Of a stretch of DNA of 64,000 nt, positions 36,283-49,360 are shown one piece after another (within the stretch, counting starts at the first letter, position 1; each line of letters starts with the position of its first letter). The stretch lies in contig CM049309.1 of assembly GCA_026874595.1 (NCBI GenBank), forward strand, positions 90,728,723 through 90,792,722, in the 5' to 3' direction. The notes beneath the pieces are model-generated. The model was not told the DNA's origin, did not search any database, and worked only from the letters and a program-made list of their open reading frames with translations. Made by a program: the position numbers and the translations under genes. The stretch is from Sipunculus nudus. Taxonomy: Eukaryota > Annelida > Sipuncula > Golfingiida > Sipunculidae.

Positions 36283-37122
36283 AAACATTTATTACATATA
36301 GTAAAGTACATTGTACATTGTAACGGTGTGTTGATAGTGAAAATATATGCATACAGATTCAAACGACAAGGTACATTACAGAAGTAAAACTGTTCTTTTG
36401 ATTTAAAATGTGGGATAAATATTTTGTTTTCTTTATACTGTATTAATAGTTTCCTTTGTGTATGGTTTGAAAGTTTTTCCACTTTTTGATATGAGTCACC
36501 ATTTTACCCTTCGTCCTTGCAATGTTTTCTTCCATTTTATAAATCTGTGTTACACATGATTTATATAAAGAGGATGCTGGTTGTTTCCCTTTGCATTTTC
36601 ATGTATATATATAGTGTTTTAGCAATAGTAATAGAGTATCCAGCAGTAGGCTGTGACCTGAGATGTTGCTAATTAATATTGTTTCTGTAAATGTATTACT
36701 TAAGTAAAAAAGTTGTTCCAGGTCTTTTAACCTGCTCTTAAATGCTACTAATAAATTATGGGTTACCTCACAGCGATACAATATATGTTAGTAAGCTTCT
36801 TTTTCCTTTTTACAAAAGGAACAAAGTTCAGTTTCACTTATTTTCAGTTTATAAAGAAGCGGATTAAGTGGTAAAATCCTATGTAATAATTAAAATTGAA
36901 GGATTCTTAGTTTCTCTGAAATAGTAATCATGACAATATTCTTGAATTCCTTAAAGCTATTTTCTTCACATTGTAAACTAAGTTGTCCAATCCATTTCTC
37001 TGTTTGCTTTTCTGGTTTCACATAGATCGAATCAATTATATTTAGGTTTACATACCGTGCTGTGTTTTTCATATTTATCATTTTGTCCACCGTATATTCT
37101 TGTGCTTCTAGACTAGGGTTAT
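36283..37122 (-). mobile_element. 5'-truncated L1/Tx1-type LINE tail with 10-bp target duplication
   Basis: On the minus strand the 840-bp insertion encodes the C-terminus of a LINE polyprotein. LRILQF, LLHRILPLNPLLYKLK and a zinc-knuckle-like C-x2-C-x8-H-x4-C follow in one frame (first cysteines at the complement of 36812-36823). The knuckle spacing is identical to that in the + strand LINE ending at 15153. Two in-frame TAA stops interrupt this stretch, so it is a pseudogene. Further C-terminal pieces continue to about 36480. The 3' end reads AATAAATGTTT, placing a polyadenylation hexamer at the insertion terminus. Exact 10-bp duplications on both sides show insertion by target-primed reverse transcription. 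Confidence 0.85.
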
Positions 37123-37132
37123 AGCCGCGAAC
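37123..37132. repeat. target-site duplication, right copy
   Basis: AGCCGCGAAC, identical to 36273-36282. Confidence 0.85.
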
Positions 37133-37261
37133 TTTGCACTTTGAAGCGTTTGATTTCTCAAAAAAAAACCCAACCCCGATTGAACCACCAACATTACTGG
37201 AACTTAGGAAACAATAAAATAAACTGAGATTACGGAGAAATCCATAAAATTTATTGTGTCA

Positions 37262-37455
37262 AAACATTTGGTTAAAAATGTGCACACGTCCAAAAAAAAA
37301 TCATTCTGTGAATTGGATATATCTGCACTTAATAAGCATGTACCACATCGAAATACAAACACGGTTATATCTGTCTTGTTCAGCAATAAAAGAGGAACAA
37401 TTAGTGTTTGTTTTACTTCCATAGGCTACATATTAAGGAAGTTACAGTCAATATT
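37262..37455. repeat. right copy of a diverged local duplication
   Basis: Partner of 36067-36240. Subtracting the LINE and one target duplication (850 bp) puts the original spacing of the two copies at roughly 345 bp, which suggests an old tandem duplication later split by the LINE. Confidence 0.75.
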
Positions 37456-38289
37456 GTGACATTACGGTTTGATAAAAAGGCCCATTTCTCGAAAAATCAG
37501 CGGGGACTCGAGTAGTGCTGCGTCACATTTGCAAACCGAGTCCAAAAAGTCTAGTTAAAATTCATATTATACAATTCTGAGATGGGCTGATGAAGCAGCC
37601 CGGACGCAGGTGTCACCTGTGTACGGAATTGCTCGAGCGTCTTTCGTAATATTCATTCATCCCTCATTCTTCCATTCATCCATTCGTCCATTTACATATG
37701 AAGCTACATTGCTTTACGTCATTGGGTCTTTTATGTTTTGCGTACCTGTAAACAATATGATAGTTAATTTCAAGATATGAGAACAAGGGACAGCCCTGCT
37801 AGTATGTAGCCTACCATATTTGTCCTTGAGTGGAACAAATTTCTTTGCTTAGCAGATTTCTTCGGGTAAACTTTTGCCTTACTGTAAAAAAAATGTGTAA
37901 ATGATCTTTCAGGTTCATTTAGCGATGTGCACTTCCGTTGCAGGTGATATAAACCAGAGAACTTCCTTCTGGCGGCGAGAACTGGCTTGTTGCTAGGGGA
38001 TATTTTGTTTTGCTTAATAAGCATCACGGCCGCTGGATACACGGTGTCATCGTGATGAAACTCTGTTTAGAGTTCCCACAAGCAAACCGTGCATACGGAC
38101 AGAAATACTTGGGATGGATTGTCTTTAGGTTTAAGTCCTAATTATATCCGTATACGAAAATAGGGGAAGGGTTGGGGGAGGAGGGGCTGACCGTTTAGGA
38201 AACACATCTGTCCTGGAGCATGCCAACCATGTAAAGGAGCGTGAACCAGTTTGTGACGGACAAAGCCTAACCCTGTTTGAGGATATTGA

Positions 38290-38960
38290 TAATTCGTTGT
38301 ACTTGTTTCAGCTACAATACATGATGCCCTCTGAGAGCCAGGGAGCCGCCCATCAGATCCGTTTACGGTCTCCTGGGAAATAAACGGACGGGTCTATTTG
38401 TACAAGTAGAGCCGTCTGATACTCCGATTTAAGTGGGGCCATAATTCCTCGCACCACCGTGCACCCCCTCATCTCTGTTTTTTTTTTATCTAATCAGTTA
38501 TTTGAACCAGATAAACACAGCCTGACATTGAAAACCACATGAATCAAATGACCCTGTTTTTATCCCCCCCTCAGATACCATTTATTAATAGTAATTTCAA
38601 TTTATAGCCGCTAATCGCTCGGCAGGAAGAAGTTGAAAGAACAAATTCAAAGACTGCAGCTGAAAGTTTCCCCTGAATCAAGGGCAATAAATCCATTTTT
38701 GAAATGACATAAGCGGCTCTTATGCGGCACCTCGCGTATCAGATAATCCTTGCCGCTTGTGTTTGTCCCGATAAGGTCAATCTATAATCCTCGTGCTGAA
38801 TTGCTACGTCTGAGCAAACGGTGATTTGTAATCGGTTGGATAAATAATAACATTGAAATCAAATTAGTCACTATCGCTGCGCGTTTTCATTGCCTCCGGC
38901 ATAGCTACAATCGCTTCTCATTGACCGACCAGGGCGCTTTTTTTTGCGCTCAAGACAAGA
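38290..38960. promoter_or_regulatory. candidate conserved non-coding block
   Basis: About 670 bases are non-repetitive, more balanced in composition than their surroundings, and free of long reading frames. They contain many GATAA/TTATC and TAAT-type cores, for example around 38510, 38745, 38770 and 38840. This resembles developmental enhancers, but that is inference from composition and motifs only. Confidence 0.2.
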
Positions 38961-39309
38961 AGTATCTAATTTGTTGTGGATATTATGATAATGTCATTCT
39001 ATTTTTAAGGTAGGAAATCGAATCAGGACAAAAATTAATATTTTGCCGGTGGGTACATTTCTTACAGGAGCAATTGAATGGAAACTAAAAAATAATTTAA
39101 ACAACCGTCTTTGATCAACCAAACGGGCACAAAGAACTGAGGGCAAACGTACTTATGTGACACGCATCAGAGAACCTTAAGACCAGAGAACAGGAGAAAC
39201 TCGCCAGGGCGTGGATTATCTTTATATTGTATTTTGCTTTTCTAATACTCATGCTCTTCTAAAAACAGTGAATCGTACAAGAAAATCTTGCCTTGCTTTA
39301 ACACCCAAA

Positions 39310-39420
39310 GATAATGATGATTACAATAAAGATAATTACATTAGTAATTTTTTTTAATAGTAAATATTACAACAAAGATTATTACAATAGTGATTATTAC
39401 AATAGTGATAATTATAAATC
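39310..39420. repeat. degenerate ~15-bp AT-rich tandem repeat
   Basis: Variants of GATTATTACAATAGT recur five to seven times, the clearest at about 39378-39415. Confidence 0.7.
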
Positions 39421-40416
39421 GTATGCCCGATTACTCACAGAGAAAAACTGATTTAACGAAAGAGTACTTTTTCGTTATGTAAACTATTCCTTATTATATT
39501 TCTTATAATAAACTATGGTATTATGGTATTTTGGAAAGGGAATTATAGGAGCTGTTTTAATCTCCCTTTATGGAAATATTTCAAAATATAAATCCTTAAT
39601 GGAACATTTGAGACACATTTTTTTATAAATACATGGAATTCGTTCCTAAATCACTACAATATACCACGATTCTTAATAAAAACGTTCTAAATGTATATGC
39701 AGTGTCTATACCCTTCCGCCAGAGGTCGTTTCTACTCATAAAGAACCTCTTCCGGTTAGGCAGCATCGGAACTACTTGTGTCGACTGTTTACTTTAAAAT
39801 AAAGTTTGTTACATTTTAGGGAAACACCTTCTGCTTACATTTCATATGTGTATGCTTACAAAATGTTACTTATTCCGTGAAATCCTTCCCACAAAACAAC
39901 CCATGTTTATATAATTTGACTTGAATGTATATTATTATTAACATATTTGAACGGACTGCATTACCCTCTTCACTACATTAATACCTACCCCGCTTGTGTA
40001 TTTGAAAGCCGCAATGCATTGTGGGTGGTAGATTGAGAAGCCCACAAACCCTACCAGCAGAGTCATACTCTCGTGCGTCCGATTGTGCAGTGTGCAGTGT
40101 CTATTTTAAATATCGCCCGGTATTTGATAACCAATGTAAGTCTCCTTACATTCAAGTAGAAGTATAAGCAAGTTCTTTCAAGTCATGTCATCAGGTTTAT
40201 TTTTAAATAAATGATCTTATAAACTGCGTATACATTACGTTTATACGGATGTGTAGAAATCCTCCATATATATTCCTGCTGCGTCACTTATACTTTACCC
40301 TCATAGCCACGCGCCGTCAAAGCGGGAATGGGTATCTAAGTGTACTTGTGCGGTGAAATATAAATATCAAAGAGTGTATTGGTGTTTAATGATGACAAAC
40401 CTAACATAACGATCAG

Positions 40417-40502
40417 TGGAAAGGCCCGCCAACGCGGAGCGCAAACTCAAGACAAATAGTGTAAGATCGGGCGGGGGCGCGGGCTCTGCGGAAACTAGCG
40501 AG
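40417..40502 (+). CDS. weak candidate internal exon in a GC-rich patch
   Basis: Eighty-six bases lie between CAG at 40414-40416 and a donor-like GAG followed by GTACGT at 40503. They stay open in the frame reading ERPANAERKLKT then SGGGAGSAETSE. The patch is markedly GC-rich within AT-rich DNA. As an internal exon it would be phase 1 to phase 0, which does not fit directly onto the exon ending at 1212 (phase 0). The acceptor lacks a pyrimidine tract, although CTAAC branch-like sequence precedes it. I do not recognise the peptide. Confidence 0.2.
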
Positions 40503-43199
40503 GTACGTCTGATGAGTCATAGTCTTATAGTGTACTCTCTGAGAAATACGTACAAAGGGGATCTTTTCTGTCTTTGTAACATTGAGAAGAGGAGAAAGGG
40601 CTTGTCTTGTGAGACTTCAAACACGCGTGGAGATGAAGTGATTACATATAAAAGCTTCTATGTATGGCAGTATCGTTTAGTATTCCAGGCAGCTTGTTAC
40701 AGAAATTGGTACAAATATAACAATCGTGACACAGATCGCAAACAGAGACAAAAGAAATTCTCAAGCATTCCTTGCAAATCATACCTTGCAAAATAAAAAA
40801 AAATAAAAGAGAGAACACGAGTTATCACAACATCCTAACCTCATTGATGGAGGCCAAGGTGACATGAAACTGCCTAAGAAACAACATTTTAAGCTTTGGT
40901 TGGTTTATTAGCCTCATAAACACATTCCTAAAACTGTAACTTGTTTTTCTCTATGAATTTCTCTATTAGGCCATCAGTCCTTCACCAGTTACAGTTTCAA
41001 ACAATGTAATCATATCTAAGTTAAAGAGAATATGCGCCAAATTTTACTCGGCATCGTCAAAATATTGGAGGTATCATCCTGTTGTCTCTGGTAGAGACAA
41101 ATAAGAATGCTCAAGGAGATAGTGGTAATATCAACCTGCTGTCTCTGGTCGAGGCCAATAAGAATACTCAGGTAGATGGTGGTGATATCATCCTGTTGTT
41201 TTTGGTAGAGATAAATAAGAATACTCAGGTAGATAGTGGTGATATCATCCTGTTGTCTCTGGTAGAGATAAATAAGAATGTTCAGGTAGATGGTGGTGAT
41301 ATCATCCTGTTGTTTTTGGTAGAGATAAATAAGAATACTCAGGTAGATGGTGGTGATATCATCCTGTTGTCTTTGGTCGAGGCCAATAGGAATACTCGGG
41401 TAGATAGTGGTGATATCATCCTGTTGTCTTTGGTAGAGATAAAAAAGAATGCTCAGGTAGATGGGGGTTGATATCATCCTGTTGTTTTTGGTAGAGATAA
41501 AAAAGAATGCTCAGGTAGATGGTGGTGATATCATCCTGTTGTTTTTGGTAGAGATAAAAAAGAATGCTCAGGTAGATGGTGGTGATATCATCTTGTTGTC
41601 TTTGGTAGAGATAAAAAAGAATGCTCAGGTAGATGGTGGTGATATCTTCCTGTTGTCTTTGGTAGAGATAAAAAAGAATGCTCAGGTAGATGGTGGTGAT
41701 ATCATCCTGTTGTCTTTGGTAGAGATAAAAAAAGAATGCTCAGGTAGATGGTGGTGATATCACCCTGTTGTCTTTGGTAGAGATAAAAAAAAATGCTCAG
41801 GTAGATGGTGGTGATATCATCCTGTTGTTTTTGGTAGAGATAAAAAAGAATACTCAGGTAGATGGTGGTGATATCTTCCTGTTGTCTTTGGTCGAGATAA
41901 AAAAGAATGCTCAGGTAGATGGTGGTGATTTCATCCTGTTGTCTTTGATAGAGATAAAAAAGAATGCTCAGGTAGATGGTGGTGATATCATCCTGTTGTC
42001 TTTGGTAGAGATAAAAAAGACTGCTCAGGTAGATGGTGGTGATATCATCCTGTTGTCTTTGGTAGAGATAAAAAAGAATGCTCAGGTAGATGGTGGTGAT
42101 ATCATCCTGTTGTTTTTGGTAGAGATAAATAAGAATACTCAGGTAGATGGTGGTGATATCATCCTGTTGTCTTTGGTCGAGGCCAATAAGAATACTCGGG
42201 TAGATAGTGGTGATATCTTCCTGTTGTCTTTGGTAGAGATAAAAAGGAATGCTCAGGTAGATGGTGGTGATATCATCCTGTTGTTTTTGGTAGAGATAAA
42301 AAAGAATACTCAGGTAGATGGTGGTGATATCTTCCTGTTGTCTTTGGTCGAGGCCAATAAAAATACTCGGGTAGATAGTGGTGATATCATCCTGCTGTCT
42401 CTGGTAGAGATAAATAAGAATACTCAGGTAGACGGTGGTGATATCATCCTGTTGTTTCTGGTAGAGATAAATAAGAATGCTCAGGTAGATGGTGGTGATA
42501 TCATCCTGTTGTTTTTGGTAGAGATAAAAAAGAATGCTCAGGTAGATAGTGGTGATATCATCCTGTTGTTTTTGGTAGAGATAAAAAAGAATGCTCAGGT
42601 AGATGGTGGTGATATCATCCTGTTGTTTTTGGTAGAGATAAAAAGGAATGCTCAGGTAGATGGTGGTGATATCATCCTGTTGTCTCTGGTAGAGATTAAC
42701 AAGAATGCTCAGGTAGATGGTGGTGATATCATCCTGTTGTTTTTCGTAGGGATAAATAAGAATACTAAGGTAGACAGTGGTGATATCTTCCTGTTGTCTC
42801 TGGTAGAGATAAATAAGAATGCTCAGGTAGATGGTGGTGATATCATCCTGTTGTTTTTGGTAGAGATAAAAAAGAATACTCAGGTAGATGGTGGTGATAT
42901 CTTCCTGTTGTCTTTGGTCGAGGCCAATAAGAATACTCGGGTAGATAGTGGTGATATCATCCTGCTGTCTCTGGTAGAGATAAATAAGAATACTCAGGTA
43001 GACGGTGGTGATATCATCCTGTTGTTTCTGGTAGAGATAAAAAAGAATGCTCAGGTAGATGGTGGTGATATCATCCTGTTGTTTTTGGTAGAGATAAAAA
43101 AGAATGCTCAGGTAGATAGTGGTGATATCATCCTGTTGTTTTTGGTAGAGATAAAAAAGAATGCTCAGGTAGATGGTGGTGATATCATCCTGTTGTTTT

Positions 43200-46100
43200 T
43201 GGTAGAGATAAAAAAGAATGCTCAGGTAGATGGTGGTGATATCATCCTGTTGTCTCTGGTAGAGATTAATAAGAATGCTCAGGTAGGTGGTGGTGATATC
43301 ATCCCGTTGTCTTTGGTCGAGGCCAATAAGAATACTCGGGTAGATAGTGGTGATATCTTCCTGTTGTCTTTGGTTGAGATAAAAAAGAATGCTCAGGTAG
43401 ATGGGGGTTGATATCATCCTGTTGTTTTTGGTAGAGATAAAAAAGAATGCTCAGGTAGATGGTGGTGATATCATCCTGTTGTTTTTCGTAGGGATAAATA
43501 AGAATACTCAGGTAGACAGTGGTGATATCTTCCTGTTGTCTCTGGTAGAGATAAATAAGAATGCTCAGGTAGATGGTGGTGATATCATCCTGTTGTTTTT
43601 GGTAGAGATAAAAAAGAATACTCAGGTAGATGGTGGTGATATCTTCCTGTTGTCTTTGGTCGAGGCCAATAAGAATACTCGGGTAGATAGTGGTGATATC
43701 ATCCTGCTGTCTCTGGTAGAGATAAATAAGAATACTCAGGTAGACGGTGGTGATATCATCCTGTTGTTTCTGGTAGAGATAAATAAGAATGCTCAGGTAG
43801 ATGGTGGTGATATCATCCTGTTGTTTTTGGTAGAGATAAAAAAGAATGCTCAGGTAGATATTGGTGATATCATCCTGTTGTTTTTGGTAGAGATAAAAAA
43901 GAATGCTCAGGTAGATGGTGGTGATATCATCCTGTTGTTTTTGGTAGAGATAAAAAAGAATGCTCAGGTAGATGGTGGTGATTTCATCCTGTTGTCTCTG
44001 GTAGAGATTAATAAGAATGCTCAGGTAGATGGTGGTGATATCATCCTGTTGTCTTTAGTCGAGGCCAATAAGAATACTCGGGTAGATAGTGGTGATATCT
44101 TCCTGTTGTCTTTGGTAGAGATAAAAAAGAATGCTCAGGTAGATGGTGGTGATATCATTCTGTTGTTTTTGGTAGAGATAAATAAGAATACTCAGGTAGA
44201 CAGTGGTGATATCTTCCTGTTGTCTCTGGAAAAGATAAATAAGAATGCTCAGGTAGATGGTGGTGATATCATCCTGTTGTTTTTGGTAGAGATAAAAAAG
44301 AATACTCAGGTAGATGGTGGTGATATCTTCCTGTTGTCTTTGGTCGAGGCCAATAAAAATACTCGGGTAGATAGTAGTGATATCATCCTGCTGTCTCTGG
44401 TAGAGATAAATAAGAATACTCAGGTAGACGGTGGTGATATCATCCTGTTGTTTCTGGTAGAGATAAATAAGAATGCTCAGGTAGATGGTGGTGATATCAT
44501 CCTGTTGTTTTTGGTAGAGATAAAAAAGAATGCTCAGGTAGATAGTGGTGATATCATCCTGTTGTTTTAGGTAGAGATAAAAAAGAATGCTCAGGTAGAT
44601 GGTGGTGATATCATCCTGTTGTTTTTGGTAGAGATAAAAAGGAATGCTCAGGTAGATGGTGGTGATATCATCCTGTTGTCTCTGGTAGAGATTAATAAGA
44701 ATGCTCAGGTAGATGGTGGTGATATCATCCTGTTGTTTTTCGTAGGGATAAATAAGAATACTAAGGTAGACAGTGGTGATATCTTCCTGTTGTCTCTGGT
44801 AGAGATAAATAAGAATGCTCAGGTAGATGGTGGTGATATCATCCTGTTGTTTTTGGTAGAGATAAAAAAGAATACTCAGGTAGATGGTGGTGATATCTTC
44901 CTGTTGTCTTTGGTCGAGGCCAATAAGAATACTCGGGTAGATAGTGGTGATATCATCCTGCTGTCTCTGGTAGAGATAAATAGGAATACTCAGGTAGACG
45001 GTGGTGATATCATCCTGTTGTTTCTGGTAGAGATAAAAAAGAATGCTCAGGTAGATGGTGGTGATATCATCCTGTTGTTTTTGGTAGAGATAAAAAAGAA
45101 TGCTCAGGTAGATAGTGGTGATATCATCCTGTTGTTTTTGGTAGAGATAAAAAAGAATGCTCAGGTAGATGGTGGTGATATCATCCTGTTGTTTTTGGTA
45201 GAGATAAAAAAGAATGCTCAGGTAGATGGTGGTGATATCATCCTGTTGTCTCTGGTAGAGATTAATAAGAATGCTCAGGTAGATGGTGGTGATATCATCC
45301 TGTTGTCTTTGGTCGAGGCCAATAAGAATACTCGGATAGATAGTGGTGATATCATCCTGTTGTCTTTGGTTGAGATAAAAAAGAATGCTCAGGTAGATGG
45401 TGGTGATATCATCCTGTTGTTTTTGGTAGAGACAAAAAAGAATGCTCAGGTAGATGGTGGTGATATCATCCTGTTGTTTTTGGTAGAGATAAAAAAGAAT
45501 GCTCAGATAGATGGTGGTGATATCATCCTGTTGTCTCTGGTAGAGATTAATAAGAATGCTCAGGTAGATGGTGGTGATATCATCCTGTTGTTTTTCGTAG
45601 GGATAAATAAGAATACTCAGGTAGACAGTGGTGATATCTTCCTGTTGTCTCTGGTAGAGATAAATAAGAATGCTCAGGTAGATGGTGGTGATATCATCCT
45701 GTTGTCTCTGGTAGAGATTAATAAGAATGCTCAGGTAGAGGGTGGTGATATCATCCTGTTGTTTTTCGTAGGGATAAATAAGAATACTCAGGTAGACAGT
45801 GGTGATATCTTCCTGTTGTCTCTGGTAGAGATAAATAAGAATGCTCAGGTAGATGGTGGTGATATCATCCTGTTGTTTTTGGTAGAGATAAAAAAGAATA
45901 CTCAGGTAGATGGTGGTGATATCTTCCTGTTGTCTTTGGTCGAGGCCAATAAGAATACTCGGGTAGATAGTGGTGATATCATCCTGCTGTCTCTGGTAGA
46001 GATAAATAAGAATACTCAGGTAGACGGTGGTGATATCATCCTGTTGTTTCTGGTAGAGATAAATAAGAATGCTCAGGTAGATGGTGGTGATATCATCCTG

Positions 46101-49100
46101 TTGTTTTTGGTAGAGATAAAAAAGAATGCTCAGGTAGATAGTGGTGATATCATCCTGTTGTTTTTGGTAGAGATAAAAAAGAATGCTCAGGTAGATGGTG
46201 GTGATATCATCCTGTTGTTTTTGGTAGAGATAAAAAAGAATGCTCAGGTAGATGGTGGTGATATCATCCTGTTGTCTCTGGTAGAGATTAATAAGAATGC
46301 TCAGGTAGATGGTGGTGATATCATCCTGTTGTCTTTAGTCGAGGCCAATAAGAATACTCGGGTAGATAGTGGTGATATCTTCCTGTTGTCTTTGGTAGAG
46401 ATAAAAAAGAATGCTCAGGTAGATGGTGGTGATATCATCCTGTTGTTTTTGGTAGAGATAAATAAGAATACTCAGGTAGATAGTGGTGATATCATCCTGC
46501 TGTCTCTGGTAGAGATAAATAAGAATACTCAGGTAGACGGTGGTGATATCATCCTGTTGTTTCTGGTAGAGATAAAAAAGAATGCTCAGGTAGATGGTGG
46601 TGATATCATCCTGTTGTTTTTGGTAGAGATAAAAAAGAATGCTCAGGTAGATAGTGGTGATATCATCCTGTTGTTTTTGGTAGAGATAAAAAAGAATGCT
46701 CAGGTAGATGGTGGTGATATCATCCTGTTGTTTTTGGTAGAGATAAAAAAGAATGCTCAGGTAGATGGTGGTGATATCATCCTGTTGTCTCTGGTAGAGA
46801 TTAATAAGAATGCTCAGGTAGATGGTGGTGATATCACCCTGTTGTCTTTGGTCGAGGCCAATAAGAATACTCGGGTAGATAGTGGTGATATCATCCTGTT
46901 GTCTTTGGTTGAGATAAAAAAGAATGCTCAGGTAGATGGTGGTGATATCATCCTGTTGTTTTTGGTAGAGATAAGAAAGATTGCTCAGGTAGGTAGATGG
47001 TGGTGATATCATCCTGTTGTTTTTGGTAGAGACAAAAAAGAATGCTCAGGTAGATGTTGGTGATATCATCCTGTTGTTTTTGGTAGAGATAAAAAAGAAT
47101 GCTCACATAGATGGTGGTGATATCATCCTGTTGTCTCTGGTAGAGATTAATAAGAATGCTCAGGTAGATGGTGGTGATATCATCCTGTTGTTTTTCGTAG
47201 GGATAAAAAAGAATGCTCAGGTAGATGGTGGTGATATCATCCTGTTGTTTTTCGTAGGGATAAAAAAGAATGCTCAGGTAGATGGTGGTGATATCATCCT
47301 GTTGTTTTTCGTAGGGATAAAAAAGAATGCTCAGGTAGATGGTGGTGATATCATCCTGTTGTTTTTCGTAGGGATAAAAAAGAATGCTCAGGTAGATGTT
47401 GGTGATATCATCCTGTTGTTTTTGGTAGAGATAAAAAAGAATGCTCACATAGATGGTGGTGATATCATCCTGTTGTCTCTGGTAGAGATTAATAAGAATG
47501 CTCAGGTAGATGGTGGTGATATCATCCTGTTGTTTTTCGTAGGGATAAAAAAGAATACTCAGGTAGATGGTGGTGATATCTTCCTGTTGTCTTTGGTCGA
47601 GGCCAATAAGAATACTCGGGTAGATAGTGGTGATATCATCCTGCTGTCTCTGGTAGAGATAAATAAGAATACTCAGGTAGACGGTGGTGATATCATCCTG
47701 TTGTTTCTGGTAGAGATAAATAAGAATGCTCAGGTAGATGGTGGTGATATCATCCTGTTGTTTTTGGTAGAGATAAAAAAGAATGCTCAGGTAGATAGTG
47801 GTGATATCATCCTGTTGTTTTTGGTAGAGATAAAAAAGAATGCTCAGGTAGATGGTGGTGATATCATCCTGTTCTTTTTGGTAGAGATAAAAAAGAATGC
47901 TCAGGTAGATGTTGGTGATATCATCCTGTTGTCTCTGGTAGAGATTAATAAGAATGCTCAGGTAGATGGTGGTGATATCATCCTGTTGTCTTTAGTCGAG
48001 GCCAATAAGAATACTCGGGTAGATAGTGGTGATATCTTCCTGTTGTCTTTGGTAGAGATAAAAAAGAATGCTCAGGTAGATGGTGGTGATATCATCCTGT
48101 TGTTTTTGGTAGAGATAAATAAGAATACTCAGGTAGAGAGTGGTGATATCTTCCTGTTGTCTCTGGAAGAGATAAATAAGAATGCTCAGGTAGATGGTGG
48201 TGATATCATCCTGTTGTTTTTGGTAGAGATAAAAAAAGAATGCTCAGGTAGATGGTGGTGATATCATCCTGTTGTCTCTGGTAGAGATTAATAAGAATTC
48301 TCAGGTAGATGGTGGTGATATCATCCTGTTGTCTTTGGTAGAGATAAATAAGAATGCTCAGGTAGATGGTGGTGATATCATCCTGTTGTCTTTGGTAGAG
48401 ATAAAAAAGAATGCTCAGGTAGATGGTGGTGATATCATCCTGTTGTCTTTGGTAGAGATAAAAAAGAAGGCTCAGTTAGATAGTGGATAGTCATCCTGTT
48501 GTCTCTGGTAGAGATTAATAAGAATGCTCAGGTAGATGGTGGTGATATCATCCTGTTGTTTTTCGTAGGGATAAATAAGAATACTCAGGTAGACAGTGGT
48601 GATATCTTCCTGTTGTCTCTGGTAGAGATAAATAAGAATGCTCAGGTAGATGGTGGTGATATCATTCTGTTCTTTTTGGTAGAGATAAAAAAGAATACTC
48701 AGGTAGATGGTGGTGATATCTTCCTGTTGTCTTTGGTCGAGGCCAAGAAGAATACTCGGGTAGATAGTGGTGATATCATCCTGCTGTCTCTGGTAGAGAT
48801 AAATAAGAATACTCAGGTAGACGGTGGTGATATCATCCTGTTGTTTCTGGTAGAGATAAATAAGAATGCTCAGGTAGATGGTGGTGATATCATCCTGTTG
48901 TTTTTGGTAGAGATAAAAAAGAATGCTCAGGTAGATAGTGGTGATATCATCCTGTTGTTTTTGGTAGAGATAAAAAAGAATGCTCAGGTAGATGGTGGTG
49001 ATATCATCCTGTTCTTTTTGGTAGAGATAAAAAAGAATGCTCAGGTAGATGGTGGTGATATCATCCTGTTGTCTCTGGTAGAGATTAATAAGAATGCTCA

Positions 49101-49360
49101 GGTAGATGGTGGTGATATCATCCTGTTGTCTTTAGTCGAGGCCAATAAGAATACTCGGGTAGATAGTGGTGATATCTTCCTGTTGTCTTTGGTAGAGATA
49201 AAAAAGAATGCTCAGGTGGATGGTGGTGATATCATCCTGTTGTTTTTGGTAGAGATAAATAAGAATACTCAGGTAGACAGTGGTGATATCTTCCTGTTGT
49301 CTCTGGAAGAGATAAATAAGAATGCTCAGGTAGATGGTGGTGATATCATCCTGTTGTTTT
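43200..49360. repeat. higher-order repeat A, copy 1 (~6.16 kb)
   Basis: This segment of about 108 satellite units recurs 6161 bases to the right with the same rare variants. These include the extra-G unit GATGGGGGTTG at about 43400, a TAG-bearing unit TTGTTTTAGG at about 44565, and a 4-base insertion GGTAGGTAGATGG near 46990. Confidence 0.9.

Larger units (their letters stand above)
37456..41062. other. gene-free unique stretch up to the satellite
   Basis: No recognised gene. It contains the candidate conserved block (38290-38960), a degenerate AT-rich repeat (39310-39420) and one weak candidate exon (40417-40502). The last ~260 bases before the array are ordinary AT-rich sequence. Confidence 0.5.

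Noticed and set aside
41702-43417. A 571-codon minus-strand open frame of DITTIYLSILFYLYQKQQD repeats, and plus-strand frames of up to 795 codons, as giant repeat proteins.
   Set aside because: They follow from a stop-free 57-bp unit, exist simultaneously on both strands, and are broken by copied stops and indels. No signal peptide, unique domain or conserved start is present.
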